From: an uncultured Butyricicoccus sp.
Lineage (GTDB): Bacteria > Bacillota > Clostridia > Oscillospirales > Butyricicoccaceae
Length of the DNA: 63,682 nt
Assembly: GCA_944384745.1 (NCBI GenBank)
Contig: CALWUO010000009.1
Coordinates: 1-63,682, forward strand
Direction: 5' to 3'
Below the pieces are notes generated by a model that saw only the letters and a list, made by a program, of their open reading frames with translations, had not been told where the DNA came from and ran no database searches. Of the stretch, positions 25,242 to 35,108 are shown one piece after another. How positions within the stretch are numbered: position 1 is the first letter of the stretch; each line of letters starts with the position of its first letter. A program made the translations under genes and the position numbers.

Positions 25242-25272
25242 AAAAAAGCGAATATAAATTAGTAATATTCGC
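25242..25272 (-). terminator. Intrinsic terminator between walI and murA
   Basis: On the minus strand, an 8-bp perfect stem GCGAATAT / ATATTCGC with a 9-nt loop is followed by TTTTTT. It separates walRKHI from murA-walJ-rlmH and lies just upstream of the murA ribosome site, so it could act as an attenuator. The whole walI-murA gap is 211 nt; a clear promoter was not found in it. Confidence 0.82.
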
Positions 25273-25419
25273 ATGGTGTTAACATAATATTATTTTACGC
25301 ATTATTAAATACTTGTGATAACGCTTTAAATATTTTAACACAACACATGCTGTAAAGTAAAGTATTTTTAAGCTTGAAACCTAATATTTTCTTATAGCTA
25401 AAATAACAATTTTTTCGTC

Positions 25420-26220
25420 TTAAACGATTTCATTTTTTACTGGGTCTACATAGAAATATCCATTTTCTGTTTTTATTCTCCAAACAGGTGAAAGTTGCAT
25501 TTGACTTCCTGCACCGTTAACAAGCAATAACCCTGCATCAATATCATAGATTTTATTTGCTTTTTTCTGTTCAGCAAACCAAATAATGCTATCAATAGGA
25601 TTATATGTTGAATACAAATTATTTCTTGTTGCGTAAGGTTCAGAAAAAGTCCATTTCCCATTTATTGTTATGTTGTCATCAGAAAACACTATTGTTAAAT
25701 TTCGATTAAAAACCTCATAACCAGCGGTTTTAAAACTTGCCACAGCCGAAAAATCTTTTACATTTATCTCTAATCCAACTGGGTTTATATCTATACTTTT
25801 AAGCAATGTATCAGTTTCTTTTTCCACTGAATTTTCGTCTGGCTTTTTATAATTTTCTGGTGTTATAATGGCATTTATTTGTCCGCTGTCACTCCAACAA
25901 ACTTCACCTAAGTCACTTTTAAAACTAAGTGAATTATCACTATTTATTTGAACAGCATCTTCACCCAAGAGTTTATGTGCGACTTTTAATTCATCTGTTC
26001 TGCTTTGGTCAATAATAAGTTGTGGCATCATTGCCTCTTTAGGTAAATCCATATCTTGCATAGTTATATTATTCTTTGCAAGAACTGTCTGCAAATTTTT
26101 AAACATTTCCTGTTCACGTTGTTGTTCACTTGCCCATTTTACAACCAAAACACCGATTAAAAAAGCATCAACAAGTAATAAAATTATGATTAAAATACTT
26201 TTAATTTTACCCCATTGCAC
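25420..26220 (-). CDS. walI: WalI/YycI-like regulator of the WalRK system
   Basis: A 266-residue bitopic protein: one membrane helix at residues about 8-27 and a beta-rich extracytoplasmic domain. In B. subtilis, WalI and WalH form a complex with WalK in the membrane and restrain it. The sequence is divergent; the assignment rests on the start pattern (WGKIKSILIIILLLVDAFLI), topology and its place after walK and walH. It ends the first half of the block before the terminator. Confidence 0.85.
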   Translation of the reverse strand: MQWGKIKSILIIILLLVDAFLIGVLVVKWASEQQREQEMFKNLQTVLAKNNITMQDMDLPKEAMMPQLIIDQSRTDELKVAHKLLGEDAVQINSDNSLSFKSDLGEVCWSDSGQINAIITPENYKKPDENSVEKETDTLLKSIDINPVGLEINVKDFSAVASFKTAGYEVFNRNLTIVFSDDNITINGKWTFSEPYATRNNLYSTYNPIDSIIWFAEQKKANKIYDIDAGLLLVNGAGSQMQLSPVWRIKTENGYFYVDPVKNEIV

Positions 26221-26241
26221 TTACATTTACCTCCTTTACAT

Positions 26242-27519
26242 TTAAAATCTGTAAACGCATTGTGCAGTGAAATTCATTTGTTCATCTTGTGTATAAACCA
26301 GCATAAGTCTAAACAATTCATTATTAGAAGCGGCTGCTGCCTGTCTTGTAGGTATTACAGCCGTTTGAACACCTGTTTGATTAAAGCTTTTGAGCTGAAA
26401 TCTAGCTTCCATGAGTTTATTGTTTTGTATAACAAGTTGAGCAAAAGGTTTTTCTGTTTTTACAGGAATACCGCCTATACACTGAATAAAAGTGAATACT
26501 TTTTCATCATTATTTCCTGTTATAGCATAGAGCATTGCCTGTGAAGTGTCGCCCATACTATTTTGAACCTCTCTAATAAGAGTTACTGCTAAATCCATTT
26601 GCACAGTAAGTTCATTTGAATATTCAGGGTCACTACTTACATCTATACCGCCCTCATTTGCTGACGCATTAAAAACAACCGTGCCATCTTTAGACACATG
26701 GAGTGTACTGTAATCCTCTACAAAAACCATAGTTTCACCTTGGTTTTCCTCATATCGGTTTACATATAAATCATATGAAAAAGCAGATAATAAATTTGTA
26801 AGACTTGTTCCGTTTTGTGCATTTAAAAAATCTGGAACGCTAACGGAGTATTTTTCCGCTTGAACTATATCATTTTCAAAGATAAGTGTATCAGGTCTTA
26901 TTTTTTGGAACATATCGTCATCGGCTGCAAATATACATTTATTCGTTGGAAGCTTACTCACATCAATATCCCATTTTTTAATATCTGTATTTTTCTTTTT
27001 AAAACCGCTTATTGTATGAATATAAAGTGTACCATTTTCATCAAGCCAAATTATATCCGTAGCAATTTCATCTTTAGATGTTTGTCCCATCCAGTTTGCT
27101 AAAAGCGATATTGGCAAACTGCCCTCATAGCCAAAATAAATTCCATTTAGCTTTAGGCTTTGTTTTAAATCGGTTAAATCAGTTGTCTGAAACTCACCTT
27201 GATTTGCAAGAGCCTTTCCAATAGTTTCATGCATAGACTCATAAAAGACAGATACAGAAGCCTCGTGATATTGTGCACCATTTGTTATGCCATTATCTTT
27301 AATAGCTATTCTAGTGGGCATTGCTGCTGGATTATTGCCTGTTTTTATTTCAAAACCACTCACCCCATAGGTTACACGCTGATAAAGTGAAGCAAAAATT
27401 GAGTCTTCAGGCACACTTGAAGTATCAAGATATGAAAGCCATGCAAGTGCAGTAAGTGGAATCATAGCAATAAATGATACAAATAAAATCAGGTTTTTGA
27501 GTTTATTTCTTTTTTGCAT
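26242..27519 (-). CDS. walH: WalH/YycH-like regulator of the WalRK system
   Basis: A 425-residue protein with an N-terminal membrane helix (about 9-28) and a large extracytoplasmic region. It overlaps walK by 31 nt and is followed by walI after 21 nt, as in the walRKHI order. The YycH family modulates WalK through the membrane. Sequence similarity is low across phyla, so the label depends on length, topology and synteny. Confidence 0.85.
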   Translation of the reverse strand: MQKRNKLKNLILFVSFIAMIPLTALAWLSYLDTSSVPEDSIFASLYQRVTYGVSGFEIKTGNNPAAMPTRIAIKDNGITNGAQYHEASVSVFYESMHETIGKALANQGEFQTTDLTDLKQSLKLNGIYFGYEGSLPISLLANWMGQTSKDEIATDIIWLDENGTLYIHTISGFKKKNTDIKKWDIDVSKLPTNKCIFAADDDMFQKIRPDTLIFENDIVQAEKYSVSVPDFLNAQNGTSLTNLLSAFSYDLYVNRYEENQGETMVFVEDYSTLHVSKDGTVVFNASANEGGIDVSSDPEYSNELTVQMDLAVTLIREVQNSMGDTSQAMLYAITGNNDEKVFTFIQCIGGIPVKTEKPFAQLVIQNNKLMEARFQLKSFNQTGVQTAVIPTRQAAAASNNELFRLMLVYTQDEQMNFTAQCVYRF

Positions 27520-29303
27520 TCTAAATTACCCTCTTGCTCAATAGGTAGAAGTATAGTAACTTCTGTGCCTTTATCGGTTTCGCTTTCAAGGAATATTTTA
27601 CCATTATGGGCTTTAACCATTTCTTTAGCTATTGCAAGCCCCAAACCTGTTCCGCCTTTTTCTCTTGACCTTGCTTTGTCAACTCTATAAAAACGCTCAA
27701 ACAGTCTTGGTAAATCCTCTTTTGGTATACCTATGCCATTATCAACAACACGGATACGCACTGTTTTAGCGTCCATTTGGTCTGCAAATAAAAATATTCT
27801 GCCACCATTTGGAGTATATTTTATAGAATTTGAAATAATATTTACGACAACTTGTTCCAAACGCTCTTTATCTCCCATAATTTCTGGAAGTGGTTTTGGA
27901 ATATACATTGCAAGTGAATGACCATTTTTTTGAGCGTCAAGCTCCATAGCAGTATAAACGCTTTCAAGCATTTGCTGAATTGAAAAACGTCTAAAAGATA
28001 AATCCATTCTGCCATAATCAAGTTTAGAGAGTGTGAGCAAATCTTTAACAATACGAGTCATTCTATCAGCCTCGCCTGTTATAACACCTAGAAAACGTTT
28101 TTCAGTATCTGGTGGAAGTTCGCCTGCTGCGTCCATAAGGGTTTCAGTATAGCTTTTAATATTTGTAAGTGGAGTTCTAAGCTCATGTGATACATTAGCA
28201 ACAAATTCACGTCTTGCATCATCAAGTTTTTTCTGTTCGGTTATATCATGTATAACAGCAATAATACCACGTTCGCTTTCTCTTGCTCCAAAAGAGGCAA
28301 ATAGCACTTGTAAAACACGATTTTTTCTAACTATTTCATGACTTATAGAACGCTTTTGTGCAAGTGTCTCAGGTAATTCTATATCTGTAAACACATCTTT
28401 AAAGCTCATATTTTCATCAAAATTTATATCAAGTAAACGTTCGGTTGCAGGGTTCATATGAATAACTTTTCCGTCCATAGAAAACGCTGCCACACCATCT
28501 GACATATGTAAAAACAAAGTGTTTAATTTATCTCTTTCATCTTGCACTTCACCTATGGTGTTTTGTAACATTTCCGCCATATAGTTAAATGTTTCTGAAA
28601 GGTTTCCTATTTCGTCACCAGATTGTATTTCAAGTCTATGACTATAATCACCAGACGCCACAAGTTTTGCTTGCTTAGTTATATTTTCAATAGGAGTTGT
28701 TATGGTTTTGCTAAGTAAAAAGCTTAATAACACAACAACCAAAAGCCCGAATAACATAGCCTCCATAACAATACTAAAGAAACGCCATGAAAGTTCTTGA
28801 ATTTCCTGTTTATCATCTTTAATATAGACAATAAAAGTTTCATTTTCACCCTCAACAGGGTATGCAGCGTCAATATAATGGTCTATAACTGCATTTTTAA
28901 GTCCTATTTGACCTGCCATAGCAGATAATAAATTAGGTGTTATTGTGATTTCTGCACTGCCTTTTTCTCTTGAACCACTTAAATAATTACCTGCACTATC
29001 TAGTATATAATAATTTCTATGGCTATCAATTCCCAATGAGCCTGCCCTTACATTTATCATTTCATTTAATTGCTCAGCCGCATTTGGCTGATAAGCGGCT
29101 TCTTCCAGAGCTTCTCTTAAATCAAATGTAAAAACTCTAGTCATTTGGTCTTGAAAATCCTTTAGATAATAGTTACCGACACTATTTATAAGAAATGTGC
29201 CGGTAACCACCATAACAGATATAATAAGCAATATCAAAATAAGAACTAATTTCATGTGCAGACTGCGAAACATGCCAACAGCCATTTTTTTATTATTTTC
29301 CAT
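27489..29303 (-). CDS. walK: Sensor histidine kinase WalK
   Basis: A 604-residue kinase. Membrane helices at about 18-40 and 175-197 flank an extracytoplasmic sensor; then HAMP (about 198-250), PAS (about 258-355), and HisKA with phosphoacceptor H373 in FVANVSHELRTPL. The catalytic domain has NIISNSIKYTP, DNGIGIP and GGTGLGLAI. This TM-sensor-TM-HAMP-PAS-HisKA-HATPase layout is that of WalK, which senses wall status (lipid II or muropeptides in Bacillus). It is co-transcribed with walR 10 nt upstream. Confidence 0.95.
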   Translation of the reverse strand: MENNKKMAVGMFRSLHMKLVLILILLIISVMVVTGTFLINSVGNYYLKDFQDQMTRVFTFDLREALEEAAYQPNAAEQLNEMINVRAGSLGIDSHRNYYILDSAGNYLSGSREKGSAEITITPNLLSAMAGQIGLKNAVIDHYIDAAYPVEGENETFIVYIKDDKQEIQELSWRFFSIVMEAMLFGLLVVVLLSFLLSKTITTPIENITKQAKLVASGDYSHRLEIQSGDEIGNLSETFNYMAEMLQNTIGEVQDERDKLNTLFLHMSDGVAAFSMDGKVIHMNPATERLLDINFDENMSFKDVFTDIELPETLAQKRSISHEIVRKNRVLQVLFASFGARESERGIIAVIHDITEQKKLDDARREFVANVSHELRTPLTNIKSYTETLMDAAGELPPDTEKRFLGVITGEADRMTRIVKDLLTLSKLDYGRMDLSFRRFSIQQMLESVYTAMELDAQKNGHSLAMYIPKPLPEIMGDKERLEQVVVNIISNSIKYTPNGGRIFLFADQMDAKTVRIRVVDNGIGIPKEDLPRLFERFYRVDKARSREKGGTGLGLAIAKEMVKAHNGKIFLESETDKGTEVTILLPIEQEGNLECKKEINSKT

Positions 29304-29313
29304 GAATAGCCCC

Positions 29314-30015
29314 TTAAATACTTTCTAATTTTTCGGTTTCTGAGAAATAATATCCAAGTCCACGTTTAGTGATAATATATCTAGGCTGAGCTGACTCATC
29401 TTCTATTTTTTCACGAAGTCTACGAATAGCCACATCAACCGCTCTTAAATCACCATAGTATTCATAACCCCAAACCTTTTCCATAAGTTGCTCTCTTGAA
29501 TAAACTTGTCCAGGAGTGGCGGCTAAAAATGTCAAAAGCTCAAATTCTCTAACAGATAAATCAAGCTGTTTACCGTGTTTATAGATTGAACCATTAGAAG
29601 CTTTTATCTGCAAACCATCTGACGATGTTGTTTTAACTTCCTCATCATTAGGGATACTTCTTCTCATATTTGCTTTAACTCTTGCCATAAGCTCACGCAT
29701 AGAAAATGGCTTTGTTATATAATCGTCAGCACCCAGTTCAAGTCCTAATATTTTATCAGTTTCTTCTTCTCTTGCTGTAAGCATAAGAATTGGCACTTCA
29801 GAGCTCATGCGTACTTTTTTACATACTTCAAAGCCGTCCATCTGAGGCAACATAACATCAAGCAATATAAGGTCAGGTGATTTTTCAAGTGCTAATTTTA
29901 AACCATCAGCACCATTATTGGCTTCTAAAGTTTGATAACCTTCACGCTGTAAATTAAATACCAAAATATCAGCAATAGCCTTTTCATCTTCCACCACAAG
30001 AATGGTTTTTGACAT
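29314..30015 (-). CDS. walR: Response regulator WalR
   Basis: A 233-residue OmpR-family regulator. The receiver has D53 as phosphoacceptor (LLDVMLP), the acidic pocket at VVEDE, T/S at LMLTARE and K at TKPF. The winged helix ends in VDVAIRRLREKIED and GLGYYF, close to WalR of other Firmicutes. WalR controls wall hydrolase genes through TGTWAH-N5-TGTWAH boxes; two perfect copies occur at 3908-3948. No own promoter is clear in the 35 nt after the Nudix gene, so it may be read from upstream. Confidence 0.95.
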   Translation of the reverse strand: MSKTILVVEDEKAIADILVFNLQREGYQTLEANNGADGLKLALEKSPDLILLDVMLPQMDGFEVCKKVRMSSEVPILMLTAREEETDKILGLELGADDYITKPFSMRELMARVKANMRRSIPNDEEVKTTSSDGLQIKASNGSIYKHGKQLDLSVREFELLTFLAATPGQVYSREQLMEKVWGYEYYGDLRAVDVAIRRLREKIEDESAQPRYIITKRGLGYYFSETEKLESI

Positions 30016-30050
30016 AAATTTTCTCCTTTCCCATGGTGATTAGGTTTATT

Positions 30051-30593
30051 TTACCCAATCAAACCGTTTAATCTTGCTCTATAAGCCGCCATAACAGTTT
30101 TAGCATCACGGATTTCATCAGATGCAATTTTAGCTTCAAACTCTGCAAACGGCATACGAACATGTTCTACAAATTCGTCTTCATCAGGTGACATTTCACC
30201 TGCTGTTAGACCAGTTGCCGCATAAAGATATACAATTTCATTGAGAAAACCAGGAGATGGATAAACCTCACCAAGTTTAATCATATTTTTAGCAGTAAAA
30301 CCTGTTTCTTCTTTGAGTTCACGTCTGCCACAATCTTCAATATTTTCAGCACCGTGGTCAAGTTTACCTGCTGGAATTTCATAAATAACTTCTTTATAAG
30401 GATATCTAAATTGACGAACTAAAATAACATTACCATTTTCATCTATTGGCAGTATACCAACACCGCCAACATGTTCGCAAACCTCACGGATTGCAGGTTT
30501 ACCGTTTGGCAATTCTATATTATCCACTCTTGCAGACATGATTTTACCACGAAAATGATATGTTTGGTCTAAAGTTTTCTCTGTAAAATCCAT
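30051..30593 (-). CDS. Nudix hydrolase, ADP-ribose pyrophosphatase-like
   Basis: A 180-residue protein with a full Nudix box, G-x5-E-x7-REL-x2-E-x-G, in GKLDHGAENIEDCGRRELKEETGF (about residues 76-99), followed by PSPGF typical of ADP-ribose pyrophosphatases. It probably cleaves ADP-ribose or related sugar nucleotides to AMP and sugar phosphate. It overlaps the 3' end of the GH13 gene by 50 nt in another frame, which implies coupling. ADP-glucose made by GlgC would be an interesting alternative substrate (inference). Confidence 0.87.
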   Translation of the reverse strand: MDFTEKTLDQTYHFRGKIMSARVDNIELPNGKPAIREVCEHVGGVGILPIDENGNVILVRQFRYPYKEVIYEIPAGKLDHGAENIEDCGRRELKEETGFTAKNMIKLGEVYPSPGFLNEIVYLYAATGLTAGEMSPDEDEFVEHVRMPFAEFEAKIASDEIRDAKTVMAAYRARLNGLIG

Positions 30594-32499
30594 TTTGGTT
30601 ATCCTCCTTTATAATTTTGACTATATAAGCCTTTTCAGCCTCTAAAGCGATTGACTCAAGTTCGTTTTCATCTATATATATTTCTGGCTGACCAAAAACA
30701 GGTATTATTTTTTTGGAGTTTTCAACCGCATAATAAACAGTTTCATAGCCACGATTTACAAATATAATCATTTGTTCATTTTGTGTTTGACGCTCATAGA
30801 TTAAAATATCATTATCAGCCTCTAAAAATCTTAACTGCCCTTTATTAAGAGCCTCACTTGAGCTTCTAACCTCACCAAGCTTTTTATAAAACTCTAATAT
30901 TTCAGTATCTTCATTACCCCAAGGATAAGTTCTTCTATTGAATGGGTCTTCATATCCTTGTTGACCTGCCTCATCACCATAATAAATTGTTGGTGAACCA
31001 GGCATAGTAAACTGTATTACAGCCGCCATAAATAGTTTACGTTTTGCCATTTCACGTTCTTCACCCTCAAGCCAACGATTAGCACGAAATTGTCTACTTT
31101 GGTTCCAATCGCTTGCATCTGCACCAAATAAAGTTAATGCTCTAGGTGTATCGTGTGTGCTTATAATATTCATAAGGTTATGGAAAATGGCTGTTGGATA
31201 ATTTTCACGAAGTGTTTCCATTCTTTCCATAAAATCTTCTGCTGGTGCACCACATAAATAGGCAAGCACACCATCACGCAAAGGATAATTCATAACACTA
31301 TCGAGTTCTCCGCCTTGAAAGTATTTACGTCTAACATCATAACTTATTTTATTTGACGCATCTTCCCAAACTTCACCTATAACAAGTGCATCTTCCTTAA
31401 CACTTCTTGCAGAAGCATTTAGTTTTGCTATGAACTCGTCAGGCAATTCATCAGCAACATCTAAACGCCAACCCGATGCACCAGCATTAAGCCAATGTTT
31501 AATTACGCTGTCCTCACCCTCAATTATATAATTCAAATAATCTTCATTCATTTCATTTACCTGTGGTAAGGTGTAAATTCCCCACCAAGAGGAATATTTA
31601 TTAGGCCATTCTGAGAAATCATACCATGAATAATATTTAGAGTCTTTTGACTGATATGCACCTATGCTATCATAGTTATTTCTTGCATTAAAATATTCGC
31701 TGTCATAGCCTGTATGACTAAAAACACCGTCTAAAATAACACGCATACCATATTCTTTAGCCTTTGAGCAAAGCTCTTTAAAATCTTCTTCAGTTCCCAT
31801 CATAGGGTCAATATTTTTATAATTACCTGTGTCATATCGGTGATTTGAAAATGCTTCAAAAATAGGATTAAAATATATTGTTTTGACATTTAGGCTTTTA
31901 AGGTAATCAAGTTTTGAAATTACACCTTTAATGCTTCCACCAAAGAAATCATTATTCCAGATTTCGCCTTTTTCATCTGGCAAATAAACAGGTATATCAG
32001 ACCAATTTTCATGTATATTTCTAGTTGTACGCCAACCTGTTTTTTTAGGAACTTCTGTTCTACAAAAGCGGTCAGGGAAAATGTTATAAGTTATACCTTG
32101 ACCAAACCAATCAGCTACTTTATACTCACCATCAAAAACGGTCATCTGGAACATATCGCCCATTTCTTTGCAAACATCACCACGACCGCCAGATGTTTTT
32201 ACAATATAATATTCATCATAAGCGGTTACGATTTTAAATGCATACCAATAAAGTCCTGCGTCACCCACTTTAAAATTCACTTTATAACAATCACGATAAC
32301 CCTCATATCCACTCCACCTCATAGGTATATGTCTAGGCTCATTTTCATTATCAGCTTTTATAATAAATTCAGCATATAAAACACCAGTATTTCTTCTTGG
32401 ATAAATGCATATTTGCACATCGTCTCCAGCTTTAACAGCACCAAATGGTTTTTTATATGATTCTAATCTTGAACAATAAATATTTGAAATTTCACTCAT
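30544..32499 (-). CDS. GH13 alpha-amylase-family glycosidase (neopullulanase-like)
   Basis: A 651-residue enzyme without signal peptide, so intracellular. An N-terminal beta domain (about 1-125) precedes the barrel. The catalytic residues are visible as the nucleophile Asp in GWRLDVADE, the acid Glu in IGEVWED and the stabiliser Asp in STHDTPR. The N-domain plus YNIFPDRF fits the cyclomaltodextrinase / neopullulanase / maltogenic amylase group. It likely trims maltodextrins or glycogen side chains next to the glycogen genes. The 3' end overlaps the Nudix gene. Confidence 0.87.
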   Translation of the reverse strand: MSEISNIYCSRLESYKKPFGAVKAGDDVQICIYPRRNTGVLYAEFIIKADNENEPRHIPMRWSGYEGYRDCYKVNFKVGDAGLYWYAFKIVTAYDEYYIVKTSGGRGDVCKEMGDMFQMTVFDGEYKVADWFGQGITYNIFPDRFCRTEVPKKTGWRTTRNIHENWSDIPVYLPDEKGEIWNNDFFGGSIKGVISKLDYLKSLNVKTIYFNPIFEAFSNHRYDTGNYKNIDPMMGTEEDFKELCSKAKEYGMRVILDGVFSHTGYDSEYFNARNNYDSIGAYQSKDSKYYSWYDFSEWPNKYSSWWGIYTLPQVNEMNEDYLNYIIEGEDSVIKHWLNAGASGWRLDVADELPDEFIAKLNASARSVKEDALVIGEVWEDASNKISYDVRRKYFQGGELDSVMNYPLRDGVLAYLCGAPAEDFMERMETLRENYPTAIFHNLMNIISTHDTPRALTLFGADASDWNQSRQFRANRWLEGEEREMAKRKLFMAAVIQFTMPGSPTIYYGDEAGQQGYEDPFNRRTYPWGNEDTEILEFYKKLGEVRSSSEALNKGQLRFLEADNDILIYERQTQNEQMIIFVNRGYETVYYAVENSKKIIPVFGQPEIYIDENELESIALEAEKAYIVKIIKEDNQNGFYRENFRPNISFSW

Positions 32500-32613
32500 T
32501 AAAAATATCTCCTTTTTTATTTAAGCATATTTAGCTTAAACATTGCATAGCGATACAGAATAAGTATAACACATTATGATATATTTTTTAAGTGTTCAAG
32601 AATGTTTTCTTTA

Positions 32614-32645
32614 ATAAAAAAAGCTGTCTATAATTACAGACAGCA
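32614..32645 (-). terminator. Intrinsic terminator after glgP
   Basis: On the minus strand, GCTGTCT / AGACAGC (7-bp perfect stem, 8-nt loop) is followed by TTTTTTTATT, 8 nt past the glgP stop. It separates the glycogen operon from GH13-Nudix-walR; the remaining gap to the GH13 start holds a TATACT-like -10 but no good -35. Confidence 0.85.
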
Positions 32646-32652
32646 TAAAAAA

Positions 32653-35037
32653 TTAAAATGAAAATTCAGACGGTACACGCCAAATATTTTGTGCATATTC
32701 AGCTATTGAACGGTCAGCAGCAAATCTACCACTATTAGCTATATTGATAAGAGCCATATAATTCCAGTTTTGAGGACGTAAGTACATCTGTGCAGCACGT
32801 TCTTGAGTTCTGCAATATGAGGCAAAATCACGACCTATGCGGTAATAATCTGACTCATTATGTGCTTTAAATACAGCCTCTAATACATCTTGATAATCTA
32901 TACCATCACTAAAGCCCTGCTTAATACATTCAACAGCAGATTTAAGTTCTGGACATATTGTATTATAATCTTCAGGTATTACTCTACCTGTAAATGCTTC
33001 ACTTGGTTGAGTGCCAAACAATAGAATATTTTCACGACCTACGGTTTTCTCTATTTCTATATTAGCACCGTCCCATGTGCCAATAGTAACTGCACCATTC
33101 ATCATAAATTTCATATTACCAGTACCAGATGCTTCGCTACCTGTAAGTGAAATTTGTTCTGATAAATCTGCCGCAGGTATAACAATCTCAGCTAATGAAA
33201 CATTGTAATCCTCTAAAAATACAAATTTAATAAATTTATTTACATAACAATCATTATTTATCATATTAGCTATTGAATGAATAAGTCTGATAATTTTCTT
33301 TTCTATTTTATGTGATGGCATTGCCCTAGCACACATAATAAATGTTCTTGGAACAAGCAATGGTTCTTCATTTTTCTTAATTTTGTTATAAATATTTAAA
33401 ACATGCATTAAATACATCAAATGACGCTTATGCATATAGATATTTTTACAATGTATATCAAACATTGTGTTTACATCTACTTTTATACCTGTTTTATCAA
33501 GTATATATTGAGCTAAACGCTTTTTATTATTGAGTTTAACTCTGCCAATATCATTTAAAAGCTTTTGGTCATCACCTAAGCCAGCTAAAACATGTAACTC
33601 TAATGGGTTTGTAATAAAGCCTTTTCCGATTTTAGAAGATATAAGATTAGTAAGTTCTGGATTTGCTTGACAAAGCCAGCGTCTTACAGATATACCATTT
33701 GTTATTTGTCTAAACTTTGCAGGATATATTGAATAAAGGTCAGGAAAAACATGATTTTTAAGCATTTCACTGTGTAATGTTGAAACACCATTTACAGAGA
33801 ATGAACCAATAATAGCAAGATTAGCCATATTTATACGATTATCACATATTACAAGCATTCTCTTAATTTTATTAATATCATCTGGATAGTATGCTGTAAG
33901 CATTGCATTATATCTGCGATTTATTTCATTTACAATGCTCATAATTCTAGGCATAAATTTTTCAATCATATCAACAGACCAAAATTCCAAACCATCTTGA
34001 CGCATTGTATGATTTGTATAAGCTATTGACTGAGTTGTTATATTCCAAGCAAACTCCCAGCTCATTTTTTCTTCATCTAATAGAATACGCATAAGCTCAG
34101 GTATTACCAAAACAGAATGAGTGTCATTTAGATGGATTACATTTTTCTCTGCAAAATTTTCTAATGTGCCATATATTTCTTTATGTTTTTTACAAATATC
34201 TTGAACAGTTGCAGATACTAGAAAATATTGCTGTTTTAACTTTTGCTCTTTGCCTTTTTTAGTAATATCATCTGTTATAAGTGTTTTTGATATAACTTCA
34301 GCATCTTTAATTTTTTCTTTGTCATCAAGCAATGGGCTTTTCGCTTGCCACAGTCTTAATTTAACAGTATGGTCGGTGTGATAACCAGATGTTGTTATAT
34401 CATAAGGAACTGCAAGCACTTCAAAAGCATCTTTATAATTTATTTCAAGTGCATTATTATTCCACATCTCATATACTTGACCGCCAAACTTTACTATTTT
34501 AGTATCTTTTTCGTTTTTAACCTGCCAAACATCACCAGTTTCAAGCCATAAGTCAGGGAGTTCTATTTGTTCACCATTTTCTATTTTCTGAATAAAGTTT
34601 CCTTCTTCATATCTAATGGTATATCCTGTGCCTGCAACTCCAATAGTTGCAACTGCATCTCCATAACATGCGGCTAATCTGCCTATTGAGCCACTGCCAA
34701 GCCCTGCATCTCTTTCAACTGATAACATTTTATTTATATCAATCTGTAAATCTTCACAAGCATCTTTTAAAACCTCAAACATATTCAGATTATATGCATT
34801 ATTTTTAAGAGAACGACCTATTAAAATCTCCATACATATAAAATGTACTTTTCGCTCTAATCTTTGTGCTTTTTCGGTTTGTACCATCAGTTCATAAAGT
34901 TCAGATTGTATATACTTTGCACAAGCGTGATATATTTGTGTATAACTCGCTTGAGATATATCCTCAATTTCGAAATCTTGCTTTAAGTTTTTTAAAATAT
35001 TACTTATAATTTCTTTCTTGCGATATTGTTTTGCCAT
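32653..35037 (-). CDS. glgP: Glycogen/maltodextrin phosphorylase
   Basis: A 794-residue GT35 phosphorylase. The PLP-binding lysine lies in EASGTGNMKFMMNG, followed by the variant GTWDGANIEI. The glycine loop, usually GNGGLGR, reads GSGSIGR at about residue 115. It removes glucose 1-phosphate from non-reducing ends. It is last in glgB-glgC-glgD-glgA-glgP, separated from glgA by 71 nt holding a non-T-tailed hairpin. Sequence is more divergent than the neighbouring glg genes. Confidence 0.93.
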   Translation of the reverse strand: MAKQYRKKEIISNILKNLKQDFEIEDISQASYTQIYHACAKYIQSELYELMVQTEKAQRLERKVHFICMEILIGRSLKNNAYNLNMFEVLKDACEDLQIDINKMLSVERDAGLGSGSIGRLAACYGDAVATIGVAGTGYTIRYEEGNFIQKIENGEQIELPDLWLETGDVWQVKNEKDTKIVKFGGQVYEMWNNNALEINYKDAFEVLAVPYDITTSGYHTDHTVKLRLWQAKSPLLDDKEKIKDAEVISKTLITDDITKKGKEQKLKQQYFLVSATVQDICKKHKEIYGTLENFAEKNVIHLNDTHSVLVIPELMRILLDEEKMSWEFAWNITTQSIAYTNHTMRQDGLEFWSVDMIEKFMPRIMSIVNEINRRYNAMLTAYYPDDINKIKRMLVICDNRINMANLAIIGSFSVNGVSTLHSEMLKNHVFPDLYSIYPAKFRQITNGISVRRWLCQANPELTNLISSKIGKGFITNPLELHVLAGLGDDQKLLNDIGRVKLNNKKRLAQYILDKTGIKVDVNTMFDIHCKNIYMHKRHLMYLMHVLNIYNKIKKNEEPLLVPRTFIMCARAMPSHKIEKKIIRLIHSIANMINNDCYVNKFIKFVFLEDYNVSLAEIVIPAADLSEQISLTGSEASGTGNMKFMMNGAVTIGTWDGANIEIEKTVGRENILLFGTQPSEAFTGRVIPEDYNTICPELKSAVECIKQGFSDGIDYQDVLEAVFKAHNESDYYRIGRDFASYCRTQERAAQMYLRPQNWNYMALINIANSGRFAADRSIAEYAQNIWRVPSEFSF

Positions 35038-35073
35038 GCTTTTTATTTTATGCCCCCAATATTATTTACTTGA

Positions 35074-35101
35074 GCGGTATTCCAGATTATGAAATACCGC
35101 C
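35074..35101 (-). other. Intergenic hairpin between glgA and glgP
   Basis: GCGGTATT and AATACCGC form a perfect 8-bp stem with no following T-run, so it is better explained as an mRNA-stabilising or processing element than a terminator. Similar GCGG-bearing hairpins occur at 38995-39025. Confidence 0.6.
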
Positions 35102-35108
35102 CATGTTA

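Noticed and set aside
25209..25274. N-terminal extension of MurA
   Set aside because: It would translate the terminator hairpin and lacks a ribosome site; TTG 25208 has AAGGAG.
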